A DNA stretch of 49,053 bases, taken from an uncultured Oscillochloris sp. (GTDB lineage Bacteria > Chloroflexota > Chloroflexia > Chloroflexales > Chloroflexaceae). How positions within the stretch are numbered: the stretch's first letter is position 1; each line of letters begins with the position of its first letter. The notes beneath the pieces are model-generated. The model searched no databases. It was given only the letters and a program-made list of their open reading frames with translations, and was not told the origin of the DNA. This document shows positions 39,096 to 48,703 of this stretch, piece after piece. Location: contig CAISPW010000005.1 of assembly GCA_903887465.1 (NCBI GenBank), positions 1-49,053 on the forward strand, read 5' to 3'. The translations under genes were made by a program, and so were the position numbers.

Positions 39096-40073
39096 ATGAA
39101 AGTGATGATCCTCACCGCCGGCCTCGGCACCCGTCTCCGCCCGCATACCTACAGTAAGCCAAAGCCGCTGGTGAGCGTGGCTGGCAAGCCGGTTCTGGCC
39201 CATATCATTGACGACCTGCTGGATATTCAGATCGATGAGCTGATCTGTGTGACGGGCTACCTGGGCGATCAGATCGAGAGCTATGTGCGTGGCCGCTACA
39301 CCATGCCGCTACGTTTTCTGGTGCAGAAGGAGATGCGCGGCCAGGCTGATGCGATCTACCTAGCCGAAGCGTTCGCCGACGGGCCGATGCTGGTCGTTTT
39401 CGGCGATGGGTTGGTGGGCATCGACAAGCTGCGCCTGAACGCACACCCACGCGAGGGCGTGATCTACTGCCAAGAAGTCGCGGATCCCAGCCGCTTCGGC
39501 GTGGCGGTGGTCGATGCCGAGAAGATCACACGGCTCGTGGAGAAGCCCAGCACGCCGGTGTCAAACCTGGCGGTGGTCGGCTTCTACTATGTGCCCGAGG
39601 CCCGCCGACTGATGGACGCGATCACCCACATGCTGGAGCATAACATCCAGACGAAGGGCGAGTATTACTTGGCAGACGCCCTCCAGATTATGATCGAGCG
39701 CGGCGAGGTTTTTCACGCCGAGAGGGTATCGATGTGGCGCGACTGCGGAACGATCGACGCCCTGCTCGACACCAATCGCTACCTGCTCGAACACGGGCAC
39801 AGCCGCGATGAGGCGGTTGTGAACTCTGTGATCGTCCCCCCCGTCTACATTGGCCCCGGGGCGAAGGTGGAGAACGCGGTGCTTGGCCCATACGTATCGC
39901 TTGGTGCGGGCGCAGAGGTGCGCAATGCGATTATCAGTGACTCAATCGTCAACACGGGCGCCCAGATCACAGGCGCGATCCTGGCCGGGAGTGTGATCGG
40001 CGATAACGCTGTCGTCACGGGCACGGGCCAGGAACTCAATATCGGTGACGCCGCTTCTATGATGATCAGGTGA
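39096..40073 (+). CDS. Sugar-1-phosphate nucleotidyltransferase with left-handed beta-helix
   Basis: Protein of 325 residues. The nucleotide-binding signature GLGTRLRPHTYSKPKPLVSVAGKP is at the N-terminus. VVFGDGLV carries the metal Asp; EKPSTPVSNLAVVGFYYV and KGEYYLADAL are RmlA/RfbA-like. From about residue 240 hexapeptide repeats (VIVPPVYIGPGAKVENAVLGP) form a beta-helix. It makes NDP-sugar, most likely dTDP- or UDP-glucose, for surface glycans. The specific nucleotide is not decided by sequence. It lies between FmdB and the McrB-like ATPase in one tight transcription unit. Confidence 0.88.
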   Translation: MKVMILTAGLGTRLRPHTYSKPKPLVSVAGKPVLAHIIDDLLDIQIDELICVTGYLGDQIESYVRGRYTMPLRFLVQKEMRGQADAIYLAEAFADGPMLVVFGDGLVGIDKLRLNAHPREGVIYCQEVADPSRFGVAVVDAEKITRLVEKPSTPVSNLAVVGFYYVPEARRLMDAITHMLEHNIQTKGEYYLADALQIMIERGEVFHAERVSMWRDCGTIDALLDTNRYLLEHGHSRDEAVVNSVIVPPVYIGPGAKVENAVLGPYVSLGAGAEVRNAIISDSIVNTGAQITGAILAGSVIGDNAVVTGTGQELNIGDAASMMIR

Positions 40074-40077
40074 ACTC

Positions 40078-41169
40078 ATGATCGCCTACAACTTCCGTGC
40101 CGTCGGCAAAGGTGCCGCCGGCCAGGCCGGTGCGGGCCAGGGGAAGTCGGCATATACGCCAGCTACGGCGTACGCCCCCATACAACACGGCTATCGAATC
40201 GCTCAGGCGCGCGTCGGTGAGCGTGATCTGCTCGACTATGTGTGTGAGGCTTTGGGCGGCGCGTTCCCCCGTCCGCTCATCACCAGTTACTATGTCTCGC
40301 TGAAGACGAACCCCTTTGTGGTCCTCACCGGGCGCGAGGGCACCGGCAAGGCGGCGCTGGCCTCGGGATTCGCCTCGGCCCTTGTGGGTACCCAGAGCGA
40401 TCAGTTTGTGACAATTGGCTCGGGCAGTTGGGCACAGCGCAGCGGCCAGAGCAGCTACTACCAGGGCGTCCACGAGCGATTCGGCTCGCTGCACTTCCTG
40501 GAGTCACTTCAGGACGCGGCCTCGCCCGCAAACATCGGCAAGCTCTATATGGTGCTGCTGCGCGGCCTCACCCTCGATGAGCTCGGCCACTACTTCCGCG
40601 ACGTACTCCAGATTGACGCGGGCGGCGTCCGCCGCCTCGCCCTGCCCGGCCTCGCGCCCGGTGATCGCCCGAGCCTGCCGCCCAACATCTTTATCACCGC
40701 CACGATCCACGTCCCGCGCACGATGACGGCGGGCAACCGCGAGGTGCTGCGCTCCGCTGGCCAGATCGCGTTCGACGCCGCCGCTCACGACAGGGCAGCG
40801 CTACCGCCGCCGCCGGTGCCCCCGGTGGGCCTGCAGCGGATTATGCTCGCGTCAGCCAGCCATAACTCCGCCGACGCCCGCGAGCGCCTCACCGCCATCC
40901 TCGGCCGCCGCGAGATGCGTCGGCTCGGCCCCTCGGCGGCCCTCTCGCGCCGCCTGCCCGATAGCGACATGATCGTCCGCCAGCTCGCCGACACGATCAT
41001 CGCCTATGTCTCCAACAGCTTCGACGGCTCTGGTCGTGGACTCTTCGACCCGGACGATGTCTGGCGCAATGCCCAGATCGCCTACGACGACCAGGTGGCC
41101 CAGCGGTCGCTCGACCAGATCGCCCCCAGGCGCAGCAGGATCGCGCCCATCGCCCCGGTGATCGCGTAG
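40078..41169 (+). CDS. McrB-like AAA+ protein with eroded Walker A and B
   Basis: Protein of 363 residues. The middle resembles the McrB/MoxR-like AAA core: TSYYVSLKTNPFVVLTGREG, a Walker-A-like GREGTGKAA, a helix, and FLESLQDAASPANIGKLYMV. But the Thr/Ser after GK is Ala, and the Walker B DE(M/I)N is replaced by RGLT in VLLRGLTLDELGHYFRDVL. The sensor-1-like FITATIHVP and the arm GNREVLRSAGQIAFD remain. ATP hydrolysis is doubtful. The gene follows the nucleotidyltransferase by four bases. No McrC partner is present, so a restriction role is unlikely. Confidence 0.7.
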   Translation: MIAYNFRAVGKGAAGQAGAGQGKSAYTPATAYAPIQHGYRIAQARVGERDLLDYVCEALGGAFPRPLITSYYVSLKTNPFVVLTGREGTGKAALASGFASALVGTQSDQFVTIGSGSWAQRSGQSSYYQGVHERFGSLHFLESLQDAASPANIGKLYMVLLRGLTLDELGHYFRDVLQIDAGGVRRLALPGLAPGDRPSLPPNIFITATIHVPRTMTAGNREVLRSAGQIAFDAAAHDRAALPPPPVPPVGLQRIMLASASHNSADARERLTAILGRREMRRLGPSAALSRRLPDSDMIVRQLADTIIAYVSNSFDGSGRGLFDPDDVWRNAQIAYDDQVAQRSLDQIAPRRSRIAPIAPVIA

Positions 41170-41288
41170 CAGGGCGGGTACAACATCGCATCCGACAGGC
41201 GTGTGGGGGTGGCAATGCCACCCCCACACGATCTTTTTTTTAGAGTTTTTTTGGCGGGTTCGCCGCCAGAAACTACCAACCTGGCGGA
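41165..41288. repeat. MITE-like repeat, copy downstream of the McrB-like gene
   Basis: GCAGGGCGGGTACAACATCG matches the left end; GGGGGTGGCAATGCCACCCCC followed by ACACGATCTTTTTTTT is the terminator-like hairpin, and GGCGGGTTCGCCGCC the second hairpin. The T8 run just after the stable stem, 30-60 bp after the stop codon, makes a good intrinsic terminator for the plus-strand genes. Confidence 0.75.
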
Positions 41289-41314
41289 GTCGCGCCGCCA
41301 GCAGCAGAGAATCG

Positions 41315-42154
41315 CTACGGCGCACTCACGCGCTGCCGCAGGATGGCCTTGACGATCCAGAGGACAAGGAAGGACGCCCCGAGCAAAATCAGCGCCAGGG
41401 TCAGGGCGATATCGAGATCAAGCTCGAAGCCCAGGTAGATCGCCAGCGGCATCGTCTGGGTGCGCCCAGGGAAGTTGCCCGCAAAGATGATCGTCGCGCC
41501 GAACTCGCCCAGGGCGCGCGCCCAACTCATCACCAGCCCGCCCAAGAGTACGTGCCAGGCTAAGGGCAGCGTGATCCAGACAAAGACCTGGGCCGACGTC
41601 GCGCCATCAATCATCGCCGCATGCTCAAGCTCACGCTCCACACCCGCAAAGCCGGCGATGGCGGTCTTGATGTAGAACGGTGCCGCCACGAATGTCTGCG
41701 CGAACACCACCGCCACGGTGGTGAAGGCGATGCTGAGGCCGACATCGTTCAGCCACGCGCCGATCATACCACGGCGGCCAAAGGCGATCAGCAGGGCGAT
41801 CCCGGCGACGGATGGTGGTAGCACCATCGGCAACTCGATCAGCGTGTCGAGCAGGCTGCGCCCACGAAAGCGCCGCCGGGCCAGCAGGTAGGCCAGCGGC
41901 GTGCCGAATCCCAATCCCAGGGCCGTACTGCACGCGGTGGTGACGATACTTAGCCAGATTGCCTGGCCGACCTCCGGGCTGGTGAGGTTAGCGAGGAATG
42001 CGCTCGGATTGACGCGCAAGATCATGGCGAGGAGCGGCAGCAGCAGATAGGCCAGCATCGGGAGGCTGGCCAGCAGTAGCCCCAGCGTGGCACGCGGGGG
42101 GGGGCGGCGGTGCCCCGCCAGCACAGTGGGGGGGGAGATCGCGGTGCGCTCCAT
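41315..42154 (-). CDS. modB: Molybdate ABC transporter permease
   Basis: Inner-membrane permease of 279 residues with six spans. Diagnostic parts: VMLPPSVAGIALLIAFGRRG near the middle, and the EAA loop GVERELEHAAMIDGATSAQVFVWITLPLA that couples to the ATPase. RALGEFGATIIFAGN is typical of ModB and distinguishes it from sulfate permeases only weakly. No ModA or ModC gene lies in the window: upstream is a tRNA, downstream a repeat, so it is either a lone permease or part of a split system. Confidence 0.85.
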   Translation of the reverse strand: MERTAISPPTVLAGHRRPPPRATLGLLLASLPMLAYLLLPLLAMILRVNPSAFLANLTSPEVGQAIWLSIVTTACSTALGLGFGTPLAYLLARRRFRGRSLLDTLIELPMVLPPSVAGIALLIAFGRRGMIGAWLNDVGLSIAFTTVAVVFAQTFVAAPFYIKTAIAGFAGVERELEHAAMIDGATSAQVFVWITLPLAWHVLLGGLVMSWARALGEFGATIIFAGNFPGRTQTMPLAIYLGFELDLDIALTLALILLGASFLVLWIVKAILRQRVSAP

Positions 42155-42328
42155 CAGCCCGTCCAGCGTTGGGATGCCTGACCGCAGCGGGTCGGATACC
42201 CTAGATGAGTTGCCCTGAGGGGAAACGAAAGCGGTACAACACTAGGGGAGGGCGTGAATCCTCTGTTCTGGCGCTACACAACGACGTGCGCCACCGCCAA
42301 AGCGGGGCGCACGTCGGGAAGTTCTATT

Positions 42329-42403
<75 letters not shown>

Positions 42404-42417
42404 GCCCACGGATGCGG

Positions 42418-42446
42418 AGTATACCCGAAACGATATTGGCTGTCAA
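42418..42446 (-). promoter_or_regulatory. Consensus sigma-70 promoter of tRNA-Lys
   Basis: Minus strand TTGACA (42441-42446), 17-bp spacer, TATACT (42418-42423), 14 bp before the tRNA 5' end. The same gap carries TACAAT at 42471-42476 on the plus strand, a weaker candidate -10 for the VanW gene, with a leader of about 100 nt. Confidence 0.85.
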
Positions 42447-42583
42447 CTTGTGCCGTCTGAGAGAATTTTGTACAATGTGGTACGATCAGATCACGCCCTC
42501 ATGCGAAACTCGCCCCGCCGCCGGCCGTCTGTACGGAGGTGGCGCTGCGGCGACGGCAGAGTGACCACCGGACAGCCTAATCT

Positions 42584-44494
42584 ATGCCGATCGATGACTA
42601 CCACCAGGAGTACGGGCCGATCCAAAGGCGTCGCTCCCAGCAGCCCGCTGCGCATGAAGAAGGCGGCCCGCCGCCGCCGCCGCCGCCGCGCCCTGACCGG
42701 CGGCGTCGCCGCCGCACCCGCCGCCGCTGGGTCGACGGGGTCTGGCTTGTGGCGCTCTTTGCGCTGCTTCTGGCCGCGCCGCTCGGCCTGCCGTATGCCC
42801 TGCAGTTCTACTATGGCGACGTGGCCCTGACCGGCGTGAGCATCCAGGGCGAGCCGGTGTCCGGGCGCAGCAGCGACACCATCAGCGCCGACATGAGCCA
42901 GCGCTATGCTGCCTTTCTGAGCCAGCCGCTCACCCTGGTGTATGCGGGCCAAACATGGCAGCCCTCGCTGGCTGACCTCGGCCTGCGACTCGATACGGCT
43001 GACCTGGCCCGGCGGGCGGTTGCCGCTGGGCATGAAGGCGACCCGATCACCCGCCTGCGCGATCTCTGGGCGATCTCTCAGGACGGCCTTGATATCACCC
43101 CGACGGTGGTGGCCGACCAGCGTGTACTCCAGAGCTATCTGCTGCGCATCGCCCCCGCCGTCGAGCGGGCGCCCCAGGATGCGGCCCTGAGCATCGCTGC
43201 GGCCAAAGTGATGGGCACGCCCAGCGCCCCCGGCGTGCAACTGCTGGTGGATGCCACCGCGAACGATATACTCCTGGTGACCCAGAGCCTCCAGCCGAGC
43301 AGCGTCGCCATGCGCACGCGCGCGCTCGCCCCGCAGGTGGGCGACACCGCCCTGGTGCGGGCTCAGTCCCGCGCCGCCGACCTGCTCCAGAGCCCGATTG
43401 AGCTCACGCGCGGTGACCAGCGCTGGCTCTGGCCGCCTGAGAAGCTGGCCGAGTTGCTGCAGGTTGAGGCAACGCACGGCAGCCTTGAGGTTGGCGTGGA
43501 TAAGGCACTGCTCACCCAGGCGGTCGCGGGCCTGGCCCAACTGGTAGACACGGGCACCGCCGAGCCGCGCCTACGCTTCAGCGCTGGCCAGTTGCTGATC
43601 GCGCAGGAGGGCACGCCCGGCTGGCGCCTCAAGCAGGATGCCGCCGCCGCCGCGATCTCAAAGCTGCTGCTGAGTAGCCAGCCGACCACGCGCACGCTGA
43701 CCCTGCCGGTTGAGCAGTTGATCCCAAAGATCACCAAGGACACCTTGGGCAGCCTCGGGATCAAAGAACTGGTCGGCGAGGGCGTGAGCAGCTTCTCCGG
43801 CTCGGCCCAGTACCGGATCACCAATATCAAGGCTGGGGCCGCGCGGATGGACGGCGTGCTGATCGCGCCCGGCGAAGAGTTCTCCTTCAACACCCAACTC
43901 GGCGAGGTGGACGCAGCCAACGGCTTTGTCGAGGGCTATGCGATCATCGGCAACCGCACCCAACTGGAGTGGGGCGGCGGCGTCTGCCAGGACTCGACAA
44001 CCGTCTTCCGTGCAGCCTTCTGGGCCGGGCTGCCGATCACCGAGCGCCACGCCCACGCTTTTTATATTAGCTGGTATGATGAATTCGGCCTCGGCCCGCA
44101 GGGCAGCGGTCAGGGTATGGACGCCTCGATCTATACGGGGGTGAACGACCTGAAGTTCGTGAATGATACCGGCAACTGGCTGCTGATGCAGACGGAGGTG
44201 GACGAGGGGAATCAGGTACTCGCCGTGCGCCTCTATGGCACAACGCCGCGCCGCGAGGTGCGCTTGGATGGGCCGACGATCACCAACGAGGTGCGCGCCC
44301 CGAGCGATCCGGTATACCTTGACGACGCGAGCCTGCCCGCCGGTAGCAGCTACCAGAGCGACACCGCACGCAGCGGTCGCGACATCACCGTCGAGCGAGT
44401 GATCACCGACCGTGGGGTCGAGATCCGCCGCGACAGCTTCTTCACACACTTCCGCGCCTGGCCGAATATCTTTGTGCGCGGAACTGGAAACTAA
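42584..44494 (+). CDS. VanW-family protein with N-terminal membrane anchor
   Basis: Protein of 636 residues. A Pro/Arg-rich cytoplasmic tail (1-48), one span (about 51-72), then two peptidoglycan-binding-like (PG_binding_4/YoaR-type) regions up to about residue 400. The VanW domain (about 420-560) shows PGEEFSFNTQLGEVDAANGF, the conserved GGGVCQDSTTVFRAAFWAGL and ERHAHAFYISWY. The tail has a G5-like strand set (GRDITVERVITDRGVEIRRD). It probably acts on or at the cell wall; despite the name it does not imply vancomycin resistance. ATG 42584 lacks a strong ribosome site. Confidence 0.85.
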   Translation: MPIDDYHQEYGPIQRRRSQQPAAHEEGGPPPPPPPRPDRRRRRRTRRRWVDGVWLVALFALLLAAPLGLPYALQFYYGDVALTGVSIQGEPVSGRSSDTISADMSQRYAAFLSQPLTLVYAGQTWQPSLADLGLRLDTADLARRAVAAGHEGDPITRLRDLWAISQDGLDITPTVVADQRVLQSYLLRIAPAVERAPQDAALSIAAAKVMGTPSAPGVQLLVDATANDILLVTQSLQPSSVAMRTRALAPQVGDTALVRAQSRAADLLQSPIELTRGDQRWLWPPEKLAELLQVEATHGSLEVGVDKALLTQAVAGLAQLVDTGTAEPRLRFSAGQLLIAQEGTPGWRLKQDAAAAAISKLLLSSQPTTRTLTLPVEQLIPKITKDTLGSLGIKELVGEGVSSFSGSAQYRITNIKAGAARMDGVLIAPGEEFSFNTQLGEVDAANGFVEGYAIIGNRTQLEWGGGVCQDSTTVFRAAFWAGLPITERHAHAFYISWYDEFGLGPQGSGQGMDASIYTGVNDLKFVNDTGNWLLMQTEVDEGNQVLAVRLYGTTPRREVRLDGPTITNEVRAPSDPVYLDDASLPAGSSYQSDTARSGRDITVERVITDRGVEIRRDSFFTHFRAWPNIFVRGTGN

Positions 44495-44537
44495 AGGGGC
44501 GAGCCGATCTTGCTCGCCCGCGCGCTACACACTACCT

Positions 44538-47087
44538 ATGATCACATGCCCGGTCTGCGGCCACGCCAACCCGCCCGGCTCGCGCTTCTGCAACGCCTGT
44601 GGGGCGCGGGTCTCTTTTGATAAGACCCCGACCCACACGACGATGGCACCGGCGTCCGGCCTCCAGGCGTCGGCGGTTGGCCCGACGGCCTCGCGCCCGG
44701 CCCCTCCCCCGGCCCCCGAGGCCGAGCTGCTGCCCGGTGCCCTGATCGGCCCCGGCGGGCGCTATGTCGTCGAGCATGCGATCGGTCGCGGCGGCTTCGG
44801 CCAAGCGTATCTCGTGCGCGACCAGCAACTCGGGCGGTTCTGTGTGGCCAAGCGGCAGATCCCCAACCCCGAGTGGAGCGGGCGCATGCGCGAGCAGGCG
44901 TACCAAAATTTTCGCCGCGAGGCCCAGCTGCTCAGCACGCTGAATACGCCGGGCCACCCCAACATCCCGGAGATCTTCGAGTACATCCCCGGCATTCACT
45001 GCCTGGTGATGAAGTATGTGGAGGGCCGCGACCTGAGCTGGATCCTGGCGGAACGGGGCGGCAAGCTGCCCCTCGATGAGGGACTCGGGATCATCCGCGA
45101 GGTCTGCTCGGCCCTGGCCTATATGCACAGCCGCAGCCCCGAGCCGGTGCTGCACCGCGACATTAAACCTTCGAATATCCTGATCGATAGCGCCGGGCGG
45201 GTCTGGGTGATCGACTTCGGCCTCTCGAAGGCCACGCCGGTGGAGGCGGTGGTGACGGACTCCCCGCACACCCAGATGGCGGGCACGTTCGGGATCACCC
45301 CGCCCGAGCAGTGGCGCGGCGAGGCGGTGCCGCAGTCCGATATCTACGCGCTCTGCGCGACCCTGCACATGACGATCACCGGCCAACAGCCGGAGATGGA
45401 ACGCTCGGACATGAGCGATTTTATGCGCGGCAAGAAGGTGCCCTTCCCCCGCGCCCGCAGCATCGACCCGACGATCCCGCCCCTGGTGGAGGCGATCATT
45501 TCCCGTGGCATGGCCTTCGACCCGGCCAGTCGGCCCACTGCGGCCCAGTTGCTCGACGCCCTGGACAGGATTCTGACCCCGAAGGCCCGCGCCGACCTGC
45601 AGTCGCCCGACGGGCTGGCCATCGCCGACGAGGCCGCCCTGGCGCACTGGGCAGAGGCGCACTGGGCGCAGGCGACGGCATGGCTCTACGGTAGCCTGGC
45701 CGATCAGGTGACGCGGCTGTGGGGAAAAAACCGCCTGGCCGCCGATATCCGCGCCCTCGTCGTCACCAACGCCGCCGACCAGCATGCCGGGATAGATGAT
45801 CTGCTCGCCCTGCTCGACCCCGAGGGCTATGGGGCCATCACCCCGCGCATGACCTCCGACCGGCGGCTGATCGACTTCGGCCAACTCGGCCCCGAGGAGC
45901 GCCGCGAAGAGAGCTTGCTGCTGAGTAACAGCGGGCGGCGCTACGTGCGGGTTGAGATCCAGCCGCCGCGCTGGGTGGTGCCGAGCGCCCTAAACGTCTC
46001 GCTACCGCCCGGCCACCAGCAGAAGCTTCGGCTCACCGCCGACATGCGCCGCGCCACCGACTCGGGCCGCATGCGCGACGCGGTGCTGATGCGCGACCGC
46101 ACGGGGGCGGGGTTTCGCATCGATGTGGAGGCCCGGCTCTCGCGCTGGGGCGCGATGATGCAACTGATTGGCGGGACGCGCCGATCAAACTGGGAGTCCG
46201 GCGAGGTGCGCCCGCTGCGGCAGATCGTCGCCCACCGTGGCGGCGGGGTCTGGGCGCTCGACATCAGCCCCGACGGGCGGCAGATCGCCTCGGGCGGGTG
46301 GGATCAGCGCGTGCGCCTGTGGCGGACGTCCGACGGCGCGGCCGAGGGTGCCCTCGACGACCACGGCGGGAATGTGCTCTCGGTGGCCTACAGCCACGAC
46401 GGGCGCTTCCTGGCGGCCTCTGGCAACACCGATCTGATCAAGCTCTGGGCCGTGCGCGGGCGTCGCCTCGTGCAGTCGCTCGGCGGGCACCACGGCTACC
46501 TCGAAAGCGTGCGCTTCAGCTCCGACGGCCAGTTGATCATCTCCAGCAGCGGCGATGGGCGGATCTGCCTCTGGCGGATCACCGATGGCTCGCTGGTGCA
46601 AGAGATCCAGCCACGGGCCGGCGCGCAGACGATGGCCGTTCACCCGGACGGGCGCAGCCTGGCCCTCGGCTGCGCCGATAACACGGTGCGGCTGTGGGGC
46701 ATTCGCGAGGACGCGCTGCTGCAGACGCTGGGCGGCCACGGATCCGAGGTGAAGTGTGTCGACTACGGCCCAGGCGGGGGCATGCTGGCCTCGGGCGACG
46801 GCACGGGCGTGGTGCGCCTGTGGGATCTCGACACGGCCACGCTACGCCAGGAGATGCGCGGGCACCAGAACGCCGTGCGCTCGGTGGTTGTCCACCCCGA
46901 CGGCCAGACGGTGGCCTCGGGCGGGGTGGACGGCAGCATTCGGCTCTGGCGGGTGAGCGACGGCGCTCCACTCCAGGTACTCACCGACAACGGCAGCGGC
47001 GTGCTGCGCGTGGTGTTTAGCACGTCCGGGGATCTGCTGGCCTCGGGCAGCAGCGACGGGGTGATCCGGCTGTGGCAGCCGGGGTAG
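44538..47087 (+). CDS. Zinc-ribbon Ser/Thr protein kinase with Ig-like segment and seven WD40 repeats
   Basis: Protein of 849 residues. The N-terminal zinc ribbon has Cys4, Cys7, Cys18, Cys21. The kinase domain (about 75-345) is complete: GRGGFGQAYLV, the Lys in CVAKRQI, HRDIKPSNILI with the catalytic Asp, and IDFGLSK. A linker and an Ig-like segment (about 450-545) follow, then seven WD40 blades (about 555-849) of the form SPDGRQIASGGWDQRVRLW, enough for a closed propeller. No transmembrane span is seen. Substrate unknown; the propeller presumably binds it. The upstream frame to 44412 is the end of the VanW gene, so ATG 44538 is the start. Confidence 0.9.
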   Translation: MITCPVCGHANPPGSRFCNACGARVSFDKTPTHTTMAPASGLQASAVGPTASRPAPPPAPEAELLPGALIGPGGRYVVEHAIGRGGFGQAYLVRDQQLGRFCVAKRQIPNPEWSGRMREQAYQNFRREAQLLSTLNTPGHPNIPEIFEYIPGIHCLVMKYVEGRDLSWILAERGGKLPLDEGLGIIREVCSALAYMHSRSPEPVLHRDIKPSNILIDSAGRVWVIDFGLSKATPVEAVVTDSPHTQMAGTFGITPPEQWRGEAVPQSDIYALCATLHMTITGQQPEMERSDMSDFMRGKKVPFPRARSIDPTIPPLVEAIISRGMAFDPASRPTAAQLLDALDRILTPKARADLQSPDGLAIADEAALAHWAEAHWAQATAWLYGSLADQVTRLWGKNRLAADIRALVVTNAADQHAGIDDLLALLDPEGYGAITPRMTSDRRLIDFGQLGPEERREESLLLSNSGRRYVRVEIQPPRWVVPSALNVSLPPGHQQKLRLTADMRRATDSGRMRDAVLMRDRTGAGFRIDVEARLSRWGAMMQLIGGTRRSNWESGEVRPLRQIVAHRGGGVWALDISPDGRQIASGGWDQRVRLWRTSDGAAEGALDDHGGNVLSVAYSHDGRFLAASGNTDLIKLWAVRGRRLVQSLGGHHGYLESVRFSSDGQLIISSSGDGRICLWRITDGSLVQEIQPRAGAQTMAVHPDGRSLALGCADNTVRLWGIREDALLQTLGGHGSEVKCVDYGPGGGMLASGDGTGVVRLWDLDTATLRQEMRGHQNAVRSVVVHPDGQTVASGGVDGSIRLWRVSDGAPLQVLTDNGSGVLRVVFSTSGDLLASGSSDGVIRLWQPG

Positions 47088-47133
47088 GGTGATTGCCGAT
47101 TGGGCACGGTGTGGCAATCGGCCATCGGCAACG

Positions 47134-47565
47134 CTACTCGGGGTGAGTCACGAGCTCGGTACCGGCGACCCAGCCCTCGCGGCCATCGGCGGTGCGGATG
47201 CGCCACCAGGGGTAGCCATCCCGCTCGACCGGGCCGTTCAATAGAGTCAGCTGGGTGCCGGGATGCAGGCTGTCCGAGACGTGCGACTCCAGGCTGGCGG
47301 CGTCGTGCAGGCGCAGGTTCTTGCCACCGGCCTTCTGCACGTAGGCGGTAGCGCCGAGGGCGAGGCCGCCGGTGGCGGCGTGGGCAATCTCTGCCGCACC
47401 GTGGATGACAGCGGGCGGATCGACGTGGGCGTCCGTACCAACCCTGGCCCCGCCGATGGCACCGATGGCGCCGATCCCGGCGGCGGGGGCGGACTCTTTG
47501 CCGCCGTGGGGGGCGGCGCTGGACTTCCCATCGTCAAGCTGCTTGTTGAGGTTGGACTCAGGCAT
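47134..47565 (-). CDS. SH3-domain protein, Gly/Ala-rich
   Basis: Protein of 143 residues. The first half is low-complexity (GIGAIGAIGG and Ala/His-rich stretches). The second half is a bacterial SH3 domain (about 80-138): LRLHDAASLESHVSDSLHPGTQL, then PWWRIRTADGREGWVAGTEL. SH3b domains bind cell-wall peptides or protein ligands. There is no clear signal peptide. It converges on the kinase gene, whose stop lies 46 bp away. A hairpin CGTACT/AGTACG (47584-47599) and GTTGCGT heptamers (47625-47645) lie upstream. Confidence 0.75.
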   Translation of the reverse strand: MPESNLNKQLDDGKSSAAPHGGKESAPAAGIGAIGAIGGARVGTDAHVDPPAVIHGAAEIAHAATGGLALGATAYVQKAGGKNLRLHDAASLESHVSDSLHPGTQLTLLNGPVERDGYPWWRIRTADGREGWVAGTELVTHPE

Positions 47566-47624
47566 GGGAATCTGCTACTTTCTACGTACTCGAAAGTACG
47601 CTGTTGTCGGCGCACCGTGAGGCC

Positions 47625-47645
47625 GTTGCGTGTTGCGTGTTGCGT
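47625..47645. repeat. Three perfect GTTGCGT heptamers
   Basis: GTTGCGT three times in direct order, in the 168-bp gap between the SH3 gene and the TIM-barrel gene. It is another member of the dispersed 7-bp repeat class with a different unit sequence. Confidence 0.65.
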
Positions 47646-47733
47646 AGAGGGTGGCGCGGGCATGGTACCACAAAGATGGGGATCGCGGAAGCTATGATGC
47701 GTGCCGGAGCAGGGCTGGCGCAGCGTTGCCTGA

Positions 47734-48669
47734 TCATAAGCCGACCCCGCGCAGGTATGCGCGGTTGCGCCTGGCGCTCTCCACCGGCGCGCCCATGCCG
47801 GGCAGCACATCCTGCTCGACGGTGATGTAGCCGTGGTAGTCGTGCCCGCGCAGCCAGCCGGTGACGGCGGCGAAGTCTACGCAGCCGCGCCCCAACTCGC
47901 AGAAGAGGCCGCGCCGGATCGCGGTGAAGTAGTCAATCCCCCCGGCGCGGGCCTGCGCGGCGACCTGCGGATCGCAGTCCTTAAAGTGGACGTACCAGAC
48001 CCGCTCGGCGAAGCGCTCCAGCCCCTCCAGGGCCGCCGCGCCGTCGGTCGCGCCTGCCCCGTAGACGTAGTGGCCGGTGTCGAAGACCAGGCCGAGCAGG
48101 GCGGGGTCAGTCAGATCCAGCAGCGCCGCGATCTCGGCGGGGGTCTCGACGAAGCCGGCGCAGTGGTGGTGAAAGACGGTGCGCAGGCCGGTCTCGTCGC
48201 GCACCGCGCGGGCCACGGCCTCGGCCCCTCGCGCAAAGATGCGCCACTCGTCCAGACCAAAGCTCTGGTCGGGCCGCACCCGCCCGGCCCAAGCCGTACG
48301 CACACGGTCGTCGCCGTTGCGGTCAGCCAGCACCAGGAAGGGCCGCGTCTCGGCACCCTCGGATGCGGCAGCGAGCAGGCGGGCCACGCGCAGGGCCGAC
48401 TCGACCCCCGGCGCGTGGGCGGCATGGTCGCGCAAGGCCACCGGCACGAAGGCACCGGTGAGGCTCAGGCCGCGTCCGGCCAACTCGGCACGCAGGACAG
48501 CCGGGGTGGTGGGCAGATAGCCCCAGTCGCCCAGCTCGGTGCCGGTGTAGCCGGTGGCCCCCAGCTCATCGAGCATACGCGGGTAGCTGATCCGCTCGCC
48601 CTCTAGACCAGCGAACTCTAGCGTGCCCCACGAGCATGGGGCGTTGCCAACATAGATAGTGGGCATCAT
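47734..48669 (-). CDS. IolE-like sugar phosphate isomerase/epimerase (TIM barrel)
   Basis: Xylose-isomerase-like TIM-barrel protein of 311 residues. It opens with [11 protein letters not shown], as in inosose dehydratase IolE, and has [51 protein letters not shown] and [11 protein letters not shown], which supply the metal-binding Glu, Asp, His and Glu. It probably dehydrates or isomerises a cyclitol or sugar; inositol catabolism genes are not in view. ATG 48669 follows GAAGG by four bases, and ATG 48666 is equally possible. Confidence 0.85.
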   Translation of the reverse strand: MMPTIYVGNAPCSWGTLEFAGLEGERISYPRMLDELGATGYTGTELGDWGYLPTTPAVLRAELAGRGLSLTGAFVPVALRDHAAHAPGVESALRVARLLAAASEGAETRPFLVLADRNGDDRVRTAWAGRVRPDQSFGLDEWRIFARGAEAVARAVRDETGLRTVFHHHCAGFVETPAEIAALLDLTDPALLGLVFDTGHYVYGAGATDGAAALEGLERFAERVWYVHFKDCDPQVAAQARAGGIDYFTAIRRGLFCELGRGCVDFAAVTGWLRGHDYHGYITVEQDVLPGMGAPVESARRNRAYLRGVGL

Positions 48670-48703
48670 GAGACCTTCCCTCATCCCTACGATCCGGGCA
48701 TTT

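Noticed and set aside
42584-44494. Vancomycin-resistance determinant
   Set aside because: VanW-domain proteins are widespread and no vanHAX-type genes are present.
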